Assembly (NCBI GenBank): GCA_018691995.1
Contig: JABHJM010000046.1
Location: forward strand, 1-34,708
Length of the DNA stretch: 34,708 bases
DNA from: Candidatus Iainarchaeum sp.
GTDB taxonomy: Archaea; Iainarchaeota; Iainarchaeia; Iainarchaeales; JAAZKV01
Direction of reading: 5' to 3'
Part shown: piece after piece, positions 25,084 through 33,488 of the stretch
Numbering within the stretch: position 1 is the stretch's first letter
Layout: each line of letters starts with the position of its first letter
Notes under the pieces: model-generated
The model's database searches: none
Told to the model about the DNA's origin: nothing
The model's input: only the letters and a program-made list of their open reading frames with translations
Made by a program: the position numbers and the translations under genes

Positions 25084-25121
25084 AATAATTAGGAGAATTT
25101 CAATTATTATATTGGTTTTTT
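25084..25121 (+). terminator. Hairpin plus T-run after the ATPase gene
   Basis: A 7-bp inverted repeat, AATAATT/AATTATT (25084-25090 with 25102-25108), is followed by TTGGTTTTTT about 33 bases after the ATPase stop, in the gap before the convergent remnant. The stem is pure A/T and weak; archaeal termination mostly needs only the T-rich stretch. Confidence 0.3.
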
Positions 25122-25124
25122 GAT

Positions 25125-25424
25125 CTAAAGTTCTTTTTCATTTCTATATTCTTCAGATAATTTGCCATATTGTTTGAGTAATTCTTCTTTTATTTCAAAC
25201 TCTAAGTCATTAAAATTAGCTCTTCTTTCTCTATACTTGGGAAATTTATTAATCTCTGATTTTAAATCCACGTCTACCAAAACCTTGTTTAACGAAGAAT
25301 AAGTAGTGTGTAATAGCTCCGGTCTTACGTAAGCGGTTGTAGTAAATTCAAATTTTATAGTATTTGTAATATCAGGTGATAATACTCTCGATTTGTTTTT
25401 TAAAAGTTTTTTATTTAAGTATTT
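25125..25424 (-). pseudogene. C-terminal gene remnant, possibly of a sulfotransferase
   Basis: A stop-free frame of 99 codons ends with TAG at 25127-25125. It begins right after an in-frame TAG at 25427 and has no ATG; only late TTG 25280 or GTG 25271 could start it. The peptide looks like real coding sequence, with a basic start, then T-T-A-Y-V-R-P-E-L-L-H, N-K-F-P-K-Y-R-E-R-R-A-N-F and L-L-K-Q-Y-G-K-L-S-E-E-Y near the end, a style seen in the C-terminal helices of sulfotransferases. It overlaps the last 14 bases of the upstream sulfotransferase gene in another frame. The simplest reading is a truncated leftover of a second gene of the cluster. A frameshifted extension of the upstream gene is the alternative. 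Family assignment is weak. Confidence 0.5.
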
Positions 25425-26076
25425 CTAGAATTTCATTAATCTCATCAAGAGATGCTTTTTTTAAAAAATCCCTTTTTGATATTTTAAACACACTCTCATA
25501 ACAACTTCTAACAACTTCCATTTTGGAAGGATCTATATTAAAAATTTTAATTAGCAACTCTAAATCTATATTTTCATAGGATATATCAAAAACATTACCC
25601 CTAGTACTTTTTAATATTGAAAGCTGATTACACATATATTTGTTTATTGGCCCAATAACTCTTGCGTGTTGGATTAAACCACCGTCCAAGTTTCTTCTTG
25701 AATCTATGCAATTAAAGATATTTCGTTGTAAATGTATAAATTTCATTTCGCAATACTTGAAAAAAAGTTCATTCAAATAAATAATGTCGTATTGGTCATC
25801 GACAGTTCTAAATTTAGCCCAGGGGTAGGAACAATCAAAAAAGATTATTTTTTCAGTATTCTCTTCAAAAAATTTGGAAATCTTTTCTTCAAATATCTGC
25901 TTACTATACTTTCGTTTGGCAAAAAAATCTTTCAAAATATTTTGAATAGGTGATCTACTAACCAATTTATAATCACCAGCCTTGAAAAGCATAGATTTTA
26001 TTAGAGGTTCTAAACCATGATGTCCTGAACCCTCTAAACCCACAACATGAACACATAATGGTTTTTCACTTACCAT
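25411..26076 (-). CDS. Sulfotransferase-like P-loop protein
   Basis: A 221-residue protein. Near the N-terminus, V-V-G-L-E-G-S-G-H-H-G-L-E matches the 5'-phosphosulfate loop of PAPS-dependent sulfotransferases. I-H-L-Q-R-N-I-F-N-C-I-D-S-R near residues 115-128 fits the 3'-phosphate loop (R...S). It would transfer sulfate from PAPS to a carbohydrate acceptor. It is shorter than most family members (250-300 residues) but has a natural-looking helical end. It is the last intact gene of the minus-strand glycan cluster, 95 bases after the 1292-residue protein, with its own leaderless-type promoter. The acceptor is unknown. Confidence 0.75.
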   Translation of the reverse strand: MVSEKPLCVHVVGLEGSGHHGLEPLIKSMLFKAGDYKLVSRSPIQNILKDFFAKRKYSKQIFEEKISKFFEENTEKIIFFDCSYPWAKFRTVDDQYDIIYLNELFFKYCEMKFIHLQRNIFNCIDSRRNLDGGLIQHARVIGPINKYMCNQLSILKSTRGNVFDISYENIDLELLIKIFNIDPSKMEVVRSCYESVFKISKRDFLKKASLDEINEILEILK

Positions 26077-26099
26077 ATTTTATTAGCGGTTGTCAAACT

Positions 26100-26107
26100 T
26101 TAATAAA
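26100..26107 (-). promoter_or_regulatory. TTTATTAA box, leaderless promoter of the sulfotransferase gene
   Basis: The box is centred about 27 bases before ATG 26076, the expected archaeal TATA distance for a transcript starting at the AUG. It is the same octamer as at 12576 and 21763. Confidence 0.45.
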
Positions 26108-26171
26108 CTTTCTTGTAGCATTCGTGTGTTTTAAGCGTAGTTATTACATGATTTATTTCCAGTGTCATTTC

Positions 26172-29100
26172 TTATTGTGCATTTAATTTATTTAACGCCG
26201 CGTTTTTGATTACTGAAAAACCAAGTCGATTTAAGTGATTAGGGCTAGTTACATGTTCTTTTTTTATGATTTTTGATAGATTTAGAAAATCTATATTAAG
26301 CTGGTCACAACACATTGAAAGTTGATCTATAAATTTTTCTCTTTTGATGAAATTAAATGGGTTGATATGAGAAACTATTAGTAAATGTTTATTTGAAGTA
26401 ATTTCTTTTATTATTTTTAAGTCGTTAAATAGTTCATCTTTTGATTGAATACTAGCAATTTTACTAGGTTTTTCAGAATTATTATCACCATCTCCACGGT
26501 CAGCCGCAAGATGATGGATGTAAAAATCACCTTCTTTATATATTTTTTGCGAACAAATCTCAAGGATAATTGAGCTTGAATTAGAGTATTCGTTTAATAA
26601 TTTTTTTTTGTCAATTTGTAATATATCTTTACCTTCATTTACTTGTAAAAACTGAGATCGAAAAACTTTTGCTTCTAAATTATGAGGGATATCTATCTTG
26701 TTTTCTATGTAATTTAAATATTGAATAAACTCTTTAGTATTATGAGTGTGTTGTATAATATGATGATATGGTAGCGGTTTAACTATTGAATCCATTCTAC
26801 AGGAAGAACTAATAAATAAATTATCCTTATTCTTATGGTCTTGAACCCAAATATCGTTCTTATTAGAGATAATTATTTTTCCTTTATGCCTTTTTACAAA
26901 CACACATATATTACGCTTTTTTGATCCTAAACCGAGATTCTTTTCAAATTTAAATCCTGGAAAAATTCTTTCACAATATTCATAAAATTCTTCCCAAGAT
27001 TGAAAATTCCAGGCTGAAGTTCTGACCCAAGAGCCTTCGTGAGGTTGAGCACCGTGTTCTATGAGTTTAGCTTCTATGATAATTCTGTTACAAGCATTTG
27101 CAACTTTTTGTGCATTTTTTACAACATTTCTCGTGTGATGCAAAACAGAAAATAACATGATAGTACCACAATCTTCAATTTCATCGGTTTGATCAATATC
27201 GACATGATAATAGTTAATTTTCTTGTCCAGTATATTAGCAATAATCTTAGCTGCTATAACTACTCTTTTGTCATTATCAATCCCTGTAATGTTACATCCA
27301 CGGTCATACAAATATTGACAAAGAAGGCCCGTATTACAGCCTATATCTAGTACTTTCTCTCCTTTTTCAAACTTAATGGTGTCAAGTAGTTTTCCTCTAA
27401 TATCTATTTTTCTTGAACCATCTGTAAACACATCCTCACTTTTAATTGTGTGATAAATTCCAGTCTCACTATTAGTTGTAATCTGGTTTTTTATAAGCGT
27501 TGTTTCTCCCAAATTAAAACAATTACTCCTAAAAAGTGTTTTAAGATTTGTTTTCGTGTATTTTTCTAGAAGCCTTATCCAGTTTCTTTTGCCGTATTTT
27601 TGTTCATAATAAGAAGAACAAAATTCAAAAAATTTTTCATTTGAAAAATTACTCTGTTCATCAGTTAGATAAATGGCTTGATCGTAATCGATAAGATGGC
27701 ATAAACTTTTCGAGGAATCAAATCGAATATTTTCAATTTTAATGTCTCCCTGAAATATGCCAAGCCTTTTTTGTTCCAAAATTGCCAAAACAATATCTGC
27801 TAATCTTGGCTCACCATCATTTGGGACATACTCTTGTATAATATATTCGTACTTTTCCTTAATAAGGCGATTTATGTTTTCTCTAGAATTAATTATTTTT
27901 AGCAGCTCCTCTTTTGAAATTACTCCATACTCATAAACTTTAGGACAGGTAACGCACTGCTTGTTATTAAGGTGTTTCATAACCTCATACTCGCTCTTGA
28001 TAGTTCTCTCTTTTCCAGGATTTCTTATTAACTCAATCTTGATAATATAATTACTTTTCGTGTCAATACCTATTAAGACGTCTTCTCGTTTATTAAAATA
28101 AAATTTTTTAAAATTTAAGTTCTTATACTCCCCATGGCGAATTACTTTTTTAAGATTATATTTATTACTGTTGATCAGATTCTTTGAAAGAATATTTTGA
28201 TTAATAGTACTGATTAATCTCTTGTCGTTATTTTCTCGGTTCCTTTGTTTAAGAGTTTTTTTGAAATCTTTCTCATAATTAAAGATAGGGTTTAGCCATT
28301 CAAGATCTTCTTTAAATACTTTTTTTACTAGTGTAAATAATTGAGGATACTTTTCATAATATTTGTAATATTCATTTTGATCTACAGTTCCTACATTTCT
28401 TCTTTGTTTTATATTAATATTTAAATCATATGCCTTATTCCAGATACCTAAAAATTCTTCAAGTTTTTCTGTTTGCCATAATAAATCTATTTGTGTATTG
28501 TTGAATGCATTTCGCTTAAATGTTTTTTTTTGAGGATAAAAATGAGAAATTATTCGATTACTTTTCCCATCACATATTTCTTTGTGAAGAAAATTAACAT
28601 ATTGGGCTATGTTCATATTATCCAGATTTATTCCTTTAGCACTATATCTTTTTTTACACTCATTAAACATTTTATGTTTTAGAAATTCGTATGATGATAT
28701 AACTCTTAAAAAAGGAGATCTAACTATGAAAAAGACCTTTCTTTCTTTAGTCTTAACTTCTTCTTCAAGTTTTGCATCTGATTCTTTTTTACTATTTTCT
28801 CCATAGAATTGTCTTAATCCATCCTTTTGTTCGAAAAGACAAGGAAAATCTAATTTATCTAATGATAAATTACGTATGATAGTCGTTCCAACTTTTGATG
28901 AGCCAACAAACACATGTTTATTATTTTTCCAATAGCGAATTACTTTTTTAAGATTATATTTATTACTGTTGATCAGATTCTTTGAAAGAATATTTTTATT
29001 AGGATTAATGCCCTTGTGGGTGTATTGTGCTGGGTTTAGTGCATCAACAGCAATCAATTCTTTATTCCATAGCTTTATGAAATTAGAAACATTTGATTTT

Positions 29101-30050
29101 TGATGAATTAATACATCACATTTTGCTAGAAGAAGCGCTTCAACTAAAACGTCTTCTCCAAGTTTAAAACCTGACACTTTAGGTAATTTATTTTGTTTTT
29201 TTAATAAGTGCATTTCTCCTCCTTTTGTTCTAAATGCAGGATATTCTATTACTCGATCCCCATACCTTAGTTTAATTCTGTTCAAGATAGTTGAATCATC
29301 AGAAGTTACAAATAATTTTGATTCAGGATTCCTTCTAATAAAACGATTAATTAATCGGAAGTATTCTTTATAAGGAACAGCAGTTATTTCTCCTTCTGGG
29401 GAAGAATTTGAATCACAATTATATCCAAGATTTATTAGTTGGCGTTTTATTTCGATATTGTGTCCCGGCCCACGAAAGTGCACACCCATAACTTTTTTTC
29501 CTTTAAAATTTTCTTCTACGAATTTCTCTACTTTTTTTATTATGTGTAATTTAATAGTAAAAAAATCTCTGAAATCAAAATCTGGCGGATTTACTCTAGA
29601 TAATCCAAATCTTTTTTCAGGGATATTAATAAATTTTATATTGTAATCATTATTTTTTATTAGATTATTTTCCAAATCCCGTTTTAGTTCCATTGCGGAC
29701 TTCACATGATCATTTAATACTGGAAAATAGTCTTCAATATGTTCAGTTTTTTTAAGCTGAAAATAATAGTCAAATACATTTCTTTCTCCATTATGCTCCT
29801 CTGGATCCCAATAGCATGTCTTTTTTGTCCAATAGGGTATTACAATATCTGGAGTTTGTTTTTTATTATTTTCATACAAAAATTTTGAAAATTCTATTAG
29901 TAAAGAAAATAATCCTGCATCTCTTCCATAATAGATTGTTAAATTAGGTTTTTTGTCTTTTGTTTCTTTAGTGTTTTTAGTGCTGGCTAAATTACTCCTT
30001 ATTTTTGTAATTTGTCTTGATTTATTGGGAGATATAGGTTCTATATTCAT
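26172..30050 (-). CDS. Five-domain glycan-modifying enzyme: fucosyltransferase-like, sulfotransferase, kinase, methyltransferase, SGNH/WcbI-like
   Basis: A 1292-residue protein with no signal peptide. Domain 1 (about 30-350) is NodZ/GT23-like: G-V-H-F-R-G near 193, F-V-T-S-D-D, and a C-D-V-L-I-H-Q-x-S-N-V-S end. Domain 2 (about 373-617) is a sulfotransferase: F-V-G-S-S-K-V-G-T-T-I near 385 and I-V-R-S-P-F-L-R-V near 443. Domain 3 (about 640-860) is a protein-kinase fold with the lysine strand (Y-I-I-K-I), Q-G-D-I-K-I-E-N-I near 768 and I-D-Y-D-Q; His of the HxD motif is replaced by Gln. Domain 4 (about 880-1065) is a SAM methyltransferase with L-D-I-G-C-N-T-G near 901. Domain 5 (about 1070-1292) has S-S-S-C-R-M-D-S and a late N-H-L-N, an SGNH/WcbI-like hydrolase or acyltransferase pattern. 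The kinase-methyltransferase pair recalls WbdD, the O-antigen chain terminator. Two identical linkers bracket domain 2. Confidence 0.88.
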   Translation of the reverse strand: MNIEPISPNKSRQITKIRSNLASTKNTKETKDKKPNLTIYYGRDAGLFSLLIEFSKFLYENNKKQTPDIVIPYWTKKTCYWDPEEHNGERNVFDYYFQLKKTEHIEDYFPVLNDHVKSAMELKRDLENNLIKNNDYNIKFINIPEKRFGLSRVNPPDFDFRDFFTIKLHIIKKVEKFVEENFKGKKVMGVHFRGPGHNIEIKRQLINLGYNCDSNSSPEGEITAVPYKEYFRLINRFIRRNPESKLFVTSDDSTILNRIKLRYGDRVIEYPAFRTKGGEMHLLKKQNKLPKVSGFKLGEDVLVEALLLAKCDVLIHQKSNVSNFIKLWNKELIAVDALNPAQYTHKGINPNKNILSKNLINSNKYNLKKVIRYWKNNKHVFVGSSKVGTTIIRNLSLDKLDFPCLFEQKDGLRQFYGENSKKESDAKLEEEVKTKERKVFFIVRSPFLRVISSYEFLKHKMFNECKKRYSAKGINLDNMNIAQYVNFLHKEICDGKSNRIISHFYPQKKTFKRNAFNNTQIDLLWQTEKLEEFLGIWNKAYDLNINIKQRRNVGTVDQNEYYKYYEKYPQLFTLVKKVFKEDLEWLNPIFNYEKDFKKTLKQRNRENNDKRLISTINQNILSKNLINSNKYNLKKVIRHGEYKNLNFKKFYFNKREDVLIGIDTKSNYIIKIELIRNPGKERTIKSEYEVMKHLNNKQCVTCPKVYEYGVISKEELLKIINSRENINRLIKEKYEYIIQEYVPNDGEPRLADIVLAILEQKRLGIFQGDIKIENIRFDSSKSLCHLIDYDQAIYLTDEQSNFSNEKFFEFCSSYYEQKYGKRNWIRLLEKYTKTNLKTLFRSNCFNLGETTLIKNQITTNSETGIYHTIKSEDVFTDGSRKIDIRGKLLDTIKFEKGEKVLDIGCNTGLLCQYLYDRGCNITGIDNDKRVVIAAKIIANILDKKINYYHVDIDQTDEIEDCGTIMLFSVLHHTRNVVKNAQKVANACNRIIIEAKLIEHGAQPHEGSWVRTSAWNFQSWEEFYEYCERIFPGFKFEKNLGLGSKKRNICVFVKRHKGKIIISNKNDIWVQDHKNKDNLFISSSCRMDSIVKPLPYHHIIQHTHNTKEFIQYLNYIENKIDIPHNLEAKVFRSQFLQVNEGKDILQIDKKKLLNEYSNSSSIILEICSQKIYKEGDFYIHHLAADRGDGDNNSEKPSKIASIQSKDELFNDLKIIKEITSNKHLLIVSHINPFNFIKREKFIDQLSMCCDQLNIDFLNLSKIIKKEHVTSPNHLNRLGFSVIKNAALNKLNAQ
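28137..28198. repeat. 62-bp direct repeat, copy 1 (after the sulfotransferase domain)
   Basis: Identical base for base to 28935-28996, in the same orientation and same reading frame. It encodes a linker containing K-N-L-I-N-S-N-K-Y-N-L-K-K-V-I-R at about residues 618-638 of the 1292-residue protein. The bases on either side differ between copies, so the identity ends sharply. Confidence 0.95.
28935..28996. repeat. 62-bp direct repeat, copy 2 (before the sulfotransferase domain)
   Basis: The partner of 28137-28198, at about residues 352-372. The offset of 798 bp is exactly 266 codons, so recombination between the copies would remove the sulfotransferase domain without disturbing the frame. 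Confidence 0.95.
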
Positions 30051-30264
30051 TTAGTTATGTTCTGCATAGATAATTTATTAAAATAAGTATATTTGCATTG
30101 ATTTTTGTATTAAACTCAATAATAGTTTACTAATTATGGTTAGTTTATTTTATTAAATAGTAATAAAAATTGTATTTTGTTTATCTAATATAGAGATCTT
30201 GAAGAATATTTTAAAAAATTAAACTTTGAGAAATTTGAATTAATCAACAATTAAAGGTAATAAT
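30051..30264. promoter_or_regulatory. Divergent promoter region between two glycan genes
   Basis: A 214-base AT-rich gap separates the outward-facing 1292-residue gene and the GT11-like gene. A TTATTTTAATAAATT stretch about 23-38 bases before ATG 30050 could be the minus-strand TATA. ATTTTAAAAA near 30208-30217 could be the plus-strand one, with an AGGTAA ribosome site 4 bases before ATG 30265. No frame or strong structure is visible. Confidence 0.35.
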
Positions 30265-31350
30265 ATGGAGAAAAATAAATCAAAATTAAGTTTCCCAGGA
30301 AATAGAAAATTTACTATTGGGGGTGCGCCAAGTGGCGTTGGGGATTATTTCATGCGTTGGCTATTTTTTTATACAAATATGCATGAATTGGGCTTATCAT
30401 ATTTACATACGCCCGCAAATTTAACAAAAACTCATACAACTGATGCCTATGATAAATTAACTGAAATTTTAGGATTTGGTATATTTACCAAGATTTCTCA
30501 GACAGATCAAGAGAATATACTAAATCTAAGTTTATTAGAGCTTATTGAAGCTTATGAAAAAGGAGGAAAAGAAGCGTTTAGAGAATATGTCATAAGCCAA
30601 GATTCAAATGAAAATACTATCTTCATGATTGATGTTAATGAAAGGAGAAATATTGGTGGTAAAGCCATGATGGGAAATATCTCTGAATTATTAAAACCAA
30701 CTAGATTCAAAATTAATACGATGCGAGAAGAATATTTAGGAAATATCGAATCTTTAACAGAATCACCTATTCAAAAAAATAAAATTAACATTGCAGTCCA
30801 TGTAAGACGAGGCGATCTTTCATTATTTGCATCTTTTTTCAGACTTGCAAACAATGCTCATTATCCTATTAAATTTTTTAAAGAAAAATTTTTACCCATT
30901 AAATATTATTTAGTTATTTTAGATGAATTAGTTAATATTATAGGTGAAGATAATTGTCATATTAATGTATTTTCTGATGGTAATTATAAGGCAGTAAATA
31001 TAATGATTAATAATAAGCTAAAAGATAATAATAAGGATAAAATAATAGAATCATTAAAAGAAAATGATCTTGATGCTGAATTCCTTGCTTTTAATAAATA
31101 CAAAAATGTTTCTTTATACATCGGAGATGATTTTGACTTATTTAAAAAATCATTCTGCGGTTTGACACATTCTGATGTAGTTATTGGAGCTAAAGAAAGT
31201 TCATTCTTTTTTATATCAAAATATTATAAGAAGTATGGGGATCAAGTAAGAATAGAGTTTTTAGAAACAAGAGAATGCACATTTGATAAAGAAGAGTTAA
31301 TTAGAAACAATAGAATCTCAAAAGCATTATCAAAAAATAGGTTTAATTAG
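30265..31350 (+). CDS. Fucosyltransferase-like glycosyltransferase (GT11-type)
   Basis: A 361-residue protein. The central I-A-V-H-V-R-R-G-D-L (about 177-186) is the H-x-R-R-G-D signature shared by alpha-1,2 and alpha-1,6 fucosyltransferases, where the arginines hold the GDP-sugar. I-N-V-F-S-D-G and the late H-S-D-V-V-I-G-A-x-E-S-S-F-F segment occupy the places of the other two conserved motifs. The N-terminal G-G-A-P-S-G-V-G-D is a glycine-rich donor-fold start. It would add a fucose-like sugar to a surface glycan in the cytoplasm. It is the only plus-strand gene in the cluster. Which sugar and linkage is not readable from sequence; GT11 is the closest pattern, other GT-B families of this superfamily are possible. 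Confidence 0.72.
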   Translation: MEKNKSKLSFPGNRKFTIGGAPSGVGDYFMRWLFFYTNMHELGLSYLHTPANLTKTHTTDAYDKLTEILGFGIFTKISQTDQENILNLSLLELIEAYEKGGKEAFREYVISQDSNENTIFMIDVNERRNIGGKAMMGNISELLKPTRFKINTMREEYLGNIESLTESPIQKNKINIAVHVRRGDLSLFASFFRLANNAHYPIKFFKEKFLPIKYYLVILDELVNIIGEDNCHINVFSDGNYKAVNIMINNKLKDNNKDKIIESLKENDLDAEFLAFNKYKNVSLYIGDDFDLFKKSFCGLTHSDVVIGAKESSFFFISKYYKKYGDQVRIEFLETRECTFDKEELIRNNRISKALSKNRFN

Positions 31351-31391
31351 ACGGGTAAAAGTTTTAATAATTTTATTTATTTACAAAATTT

Positions 31392-33404
31392 TTAATTTTT
31401 TTCAGTTTTTATTTTTGGCGTATACTCTTTATCTTTAATTAATTTTACATATGGTGAAAATAAACAATTATCTTTTAGTTTGTAATTGTTTTCTTTGATT
31501 TCAATTAGTTTAGCTACATAAAAATCAAACAAACCAGTAAATGAAGGATGGTATATTTTGTATTTGTATAATCTATCAGTTAAAATATATTTTTTATAAA
31601 ACTCATAAGTTTTTTTCTTTTTCTCCAAGATTTTATCTTTATTTTGAAGATCCTTTGCTAGAGTTTGATATATTTTTTCTGGAGAATCTTTATCTGTGTC
31701 AAAAAACCAGAATAAATCATCTTTATTAATGCCTATTTTTTCCCACCCAAGTTTGTCATGGGTTGTATCAATACAAGCGATAGCATTAGATGCTCTTAAA
31801 TAATCAAAAAAAGTATGTGTCCATGGGCGATCTCCTCTAATAGAAATTGCAATATCGCTTTCTTTTAATTTGTTAAAAAAAGAAATATACTCTTCTTTAA
31901 CTGGTTTGTTTTCCTTATAAAGCTTTACGGGTTTGTTTGGATCTTTTCCTTTAGGTTTCCAAAAAGATAGTTCAAAATTAGGGTTGTTAAATTTATTAAG
32001 TTCATTTATTATTCCTCGAGAGCTATGAGTTTTTCTTCCAGACCAAAATAGTTTGTTATAATATTTTTTGTGATTATTTTCATCAAAATCTAGCCAATAA
32101 TATTCTTCTTGTGAAATGTTTGAATAAGGAATGTAGGTTCCCATTTTTGAAATTACATTTGGAAAATTTACATCAGCACCGGAAAATATTGTAATGTTGT
32201 AATTCTTTATTTCTGAAACAAAAAAGTTTTGATCAACACATTTTCCATTTCGGATGGAATTAAATTTAGTCCTTTCTTTTCCACCATTTGATAGAAATAA
32301 AATAATTTTTTTCTCATATTTTTTTAGTTTTTTAAGTTCTGGAGAAATCGAGTTTTTTGAACCAAGCATAATAAAATCTGATTCATCAAGACTATTTGTT
32401 GGTTCAAAAAAATCCCCATAGTAGGTTACTAACAAATTGTTTATTTTATTATACACTGCAATTCTTTTTTCAGAACTTTTTCCATTTACAAATAATTTTA
32501 TCTTTTTATTATTAATTGATTTATTCGCATTAGCTGAAATTCTTGAATTCTTATTTTTAAAATGATTATACAATTTGTTTTCAAATTTTACACGTTCATT
32601 GAAAATATCCTGTTCTTCCTTCAATAGTTCTGAGAATTTTGTTTTTTGCGAAGTTTTATTCTCATTTTTTAAATTATCTAGTTGCCCATAAGCAATAAAG
32701 CCAAATTTTTTATTTAGTTTGTTAAAAAATTCACTTAATTTTTCATAGAGCCCAACATCAAATTTAGATAGTATTTGGATTGCTTTTTTATATTCTTTTT
32801 CAGTTAGGGGTTTGTTATTTGAAATCTCTGTTAAATTTCTTATTAACCAACTATCAGAAAGTTTTGTTGATTTAATATATTCTTTGAAAGACATGTTTTC
32901 AAAAGTACCAAAGTTTCTTTCCCATTTTCCAACATCTCTTAAATAATAAAAAAGAGAATTATGCCGACCAAATGGTTCTCGCAAAATTGTAAAGTAACTT
33001 GGCTTGCAAGAGGTAATTTTACAACAATCGTCAATAACTTTAACACTTTGACTAAAACTACCGACAATTGGATTAATTGTTGCTCCATAAATCACTACTT
33101 TTTCTTTTCTTAAATATTCTTTAAAGTTTTCTAATGTAATTGAATTTCTAAGAGAACTACAATAATAATTTTTTTCCACAACTCCAACAATAAATGTAAT
33201 TTTTCCTGGAATCTTAAATGTGCTATCAAGATTTATATTAAACTGAGCAAGGCGTGAAAATTTTTTTGGTTTTTTTTGGCATATTAAAAGACTATTTTCT
33301 TCAGATATTTTTTTTCTTAAGCTTGGAATCATCATTTTAAATTTAAAAAAAGTGCCTGCACACTTTGGAATATGATAAAACACAGGAACTATTCTCTTAC
33401 TCAT
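31392..33404 (-). CDS. Sulfotransferase-glycosyltransferase fusion
   Basis: A 670-residue protein. Residues 1-290 are a Sulfotransfer_2-type domain: F-Y-H-I-P-K-C-A-G-T-F at 9-19 is the PAPS 5' loop, and I-L-R-E-P-F-G-R-H-N-S-L-F near 139-151 is the 3' loop. Residues about 310-670 form a second, exostosin/GT90-like glycosyltransferase: L-F-W-S-G-R-K-T-H-S-S-R-G near 452, and S-I-R-G-D-R-P-W-T-H-T-F-F-D-Y-L-R-A-S near 545-563, the nucleotide-sugar binding end common to these families. One chain may therefore add a sugar and sulfate it or its neighbour. No membrane helix is seen. It converges on the GT11-like gene with a 41-base T-rich gap and follows the WcbI-like gene by 84 bases in the same direction. 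Both active regions look intact. Confidence 0.8.
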   Translation of the reverse strand: MSKRIVPVFYHIPKCAGTFFKFKMMIPSLRKKISEENSLLICQKKPKKFSRLAQFNINLDSTFKIPGKITFIVGVVEKNYYCSSLRNSITLENFKEYLRKEKVVIYGATINPIVGSFSQSVKVIDDCCKITSCKPSYFTILREPFGRHNSLFYYLRDVGKWERNFGTFENMSFKEYIKSTKLSDSWLIRNLTEISNNKPLTEKEYKKAIQILSKFDVGLYEKLSEFFNKLNKKFGFIAYGQLDNLKNENKTSQKTKFSELLKEEQDIFNERVKFENKLYNHFKNKNSRISANANKSINNKKIKLFVNGKSSEKRIAVYNKINNLLVTYYGDFFEPTNSLDESDFIMLGSKNSISPELKKLKKYEKKIILFLSNGGKERTKFNSIRNGKCVDQNFFVSEIKNYNITIFSGADVNFPNVISKMGTYIPYSNISQEEYYWLDFDENNHKKYYNKLFWSGRKTHSSRGIINELNKFNNPNFELSFWKPKGKDPNKPVKLYKENKPVKEEYISFFNKLKESDIAISIRGDRPWTHTFFDYLRASNAIACIDTTHDKLGWEKIGINKDDLFWFFDTDKDSPEKIYQTLAKDLQNKDKILEKKKKTYEFYKKYILTDRLYKYKIYHPSFTGLFDFYVAKLIEIKENNYKLKDNCLFSPYVKLIKDKEYTPKIKTEKN

Positions 33405-33488
33405 TTTTTATTACACTCCTCATTATCTATTTCTATTTTGCTTCCTGCTAGTACACTCATCCAAGTGATGGAAAAGAAAAAATTGATT

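Noticed and set aside
28137..28996. Repeat pair considered as a CRISPR or insertion-element end
   Set aside because: There are only two copies, in coding frame, 798 bp apart, with no terminal inverted repeats, transposase or regular spacers.
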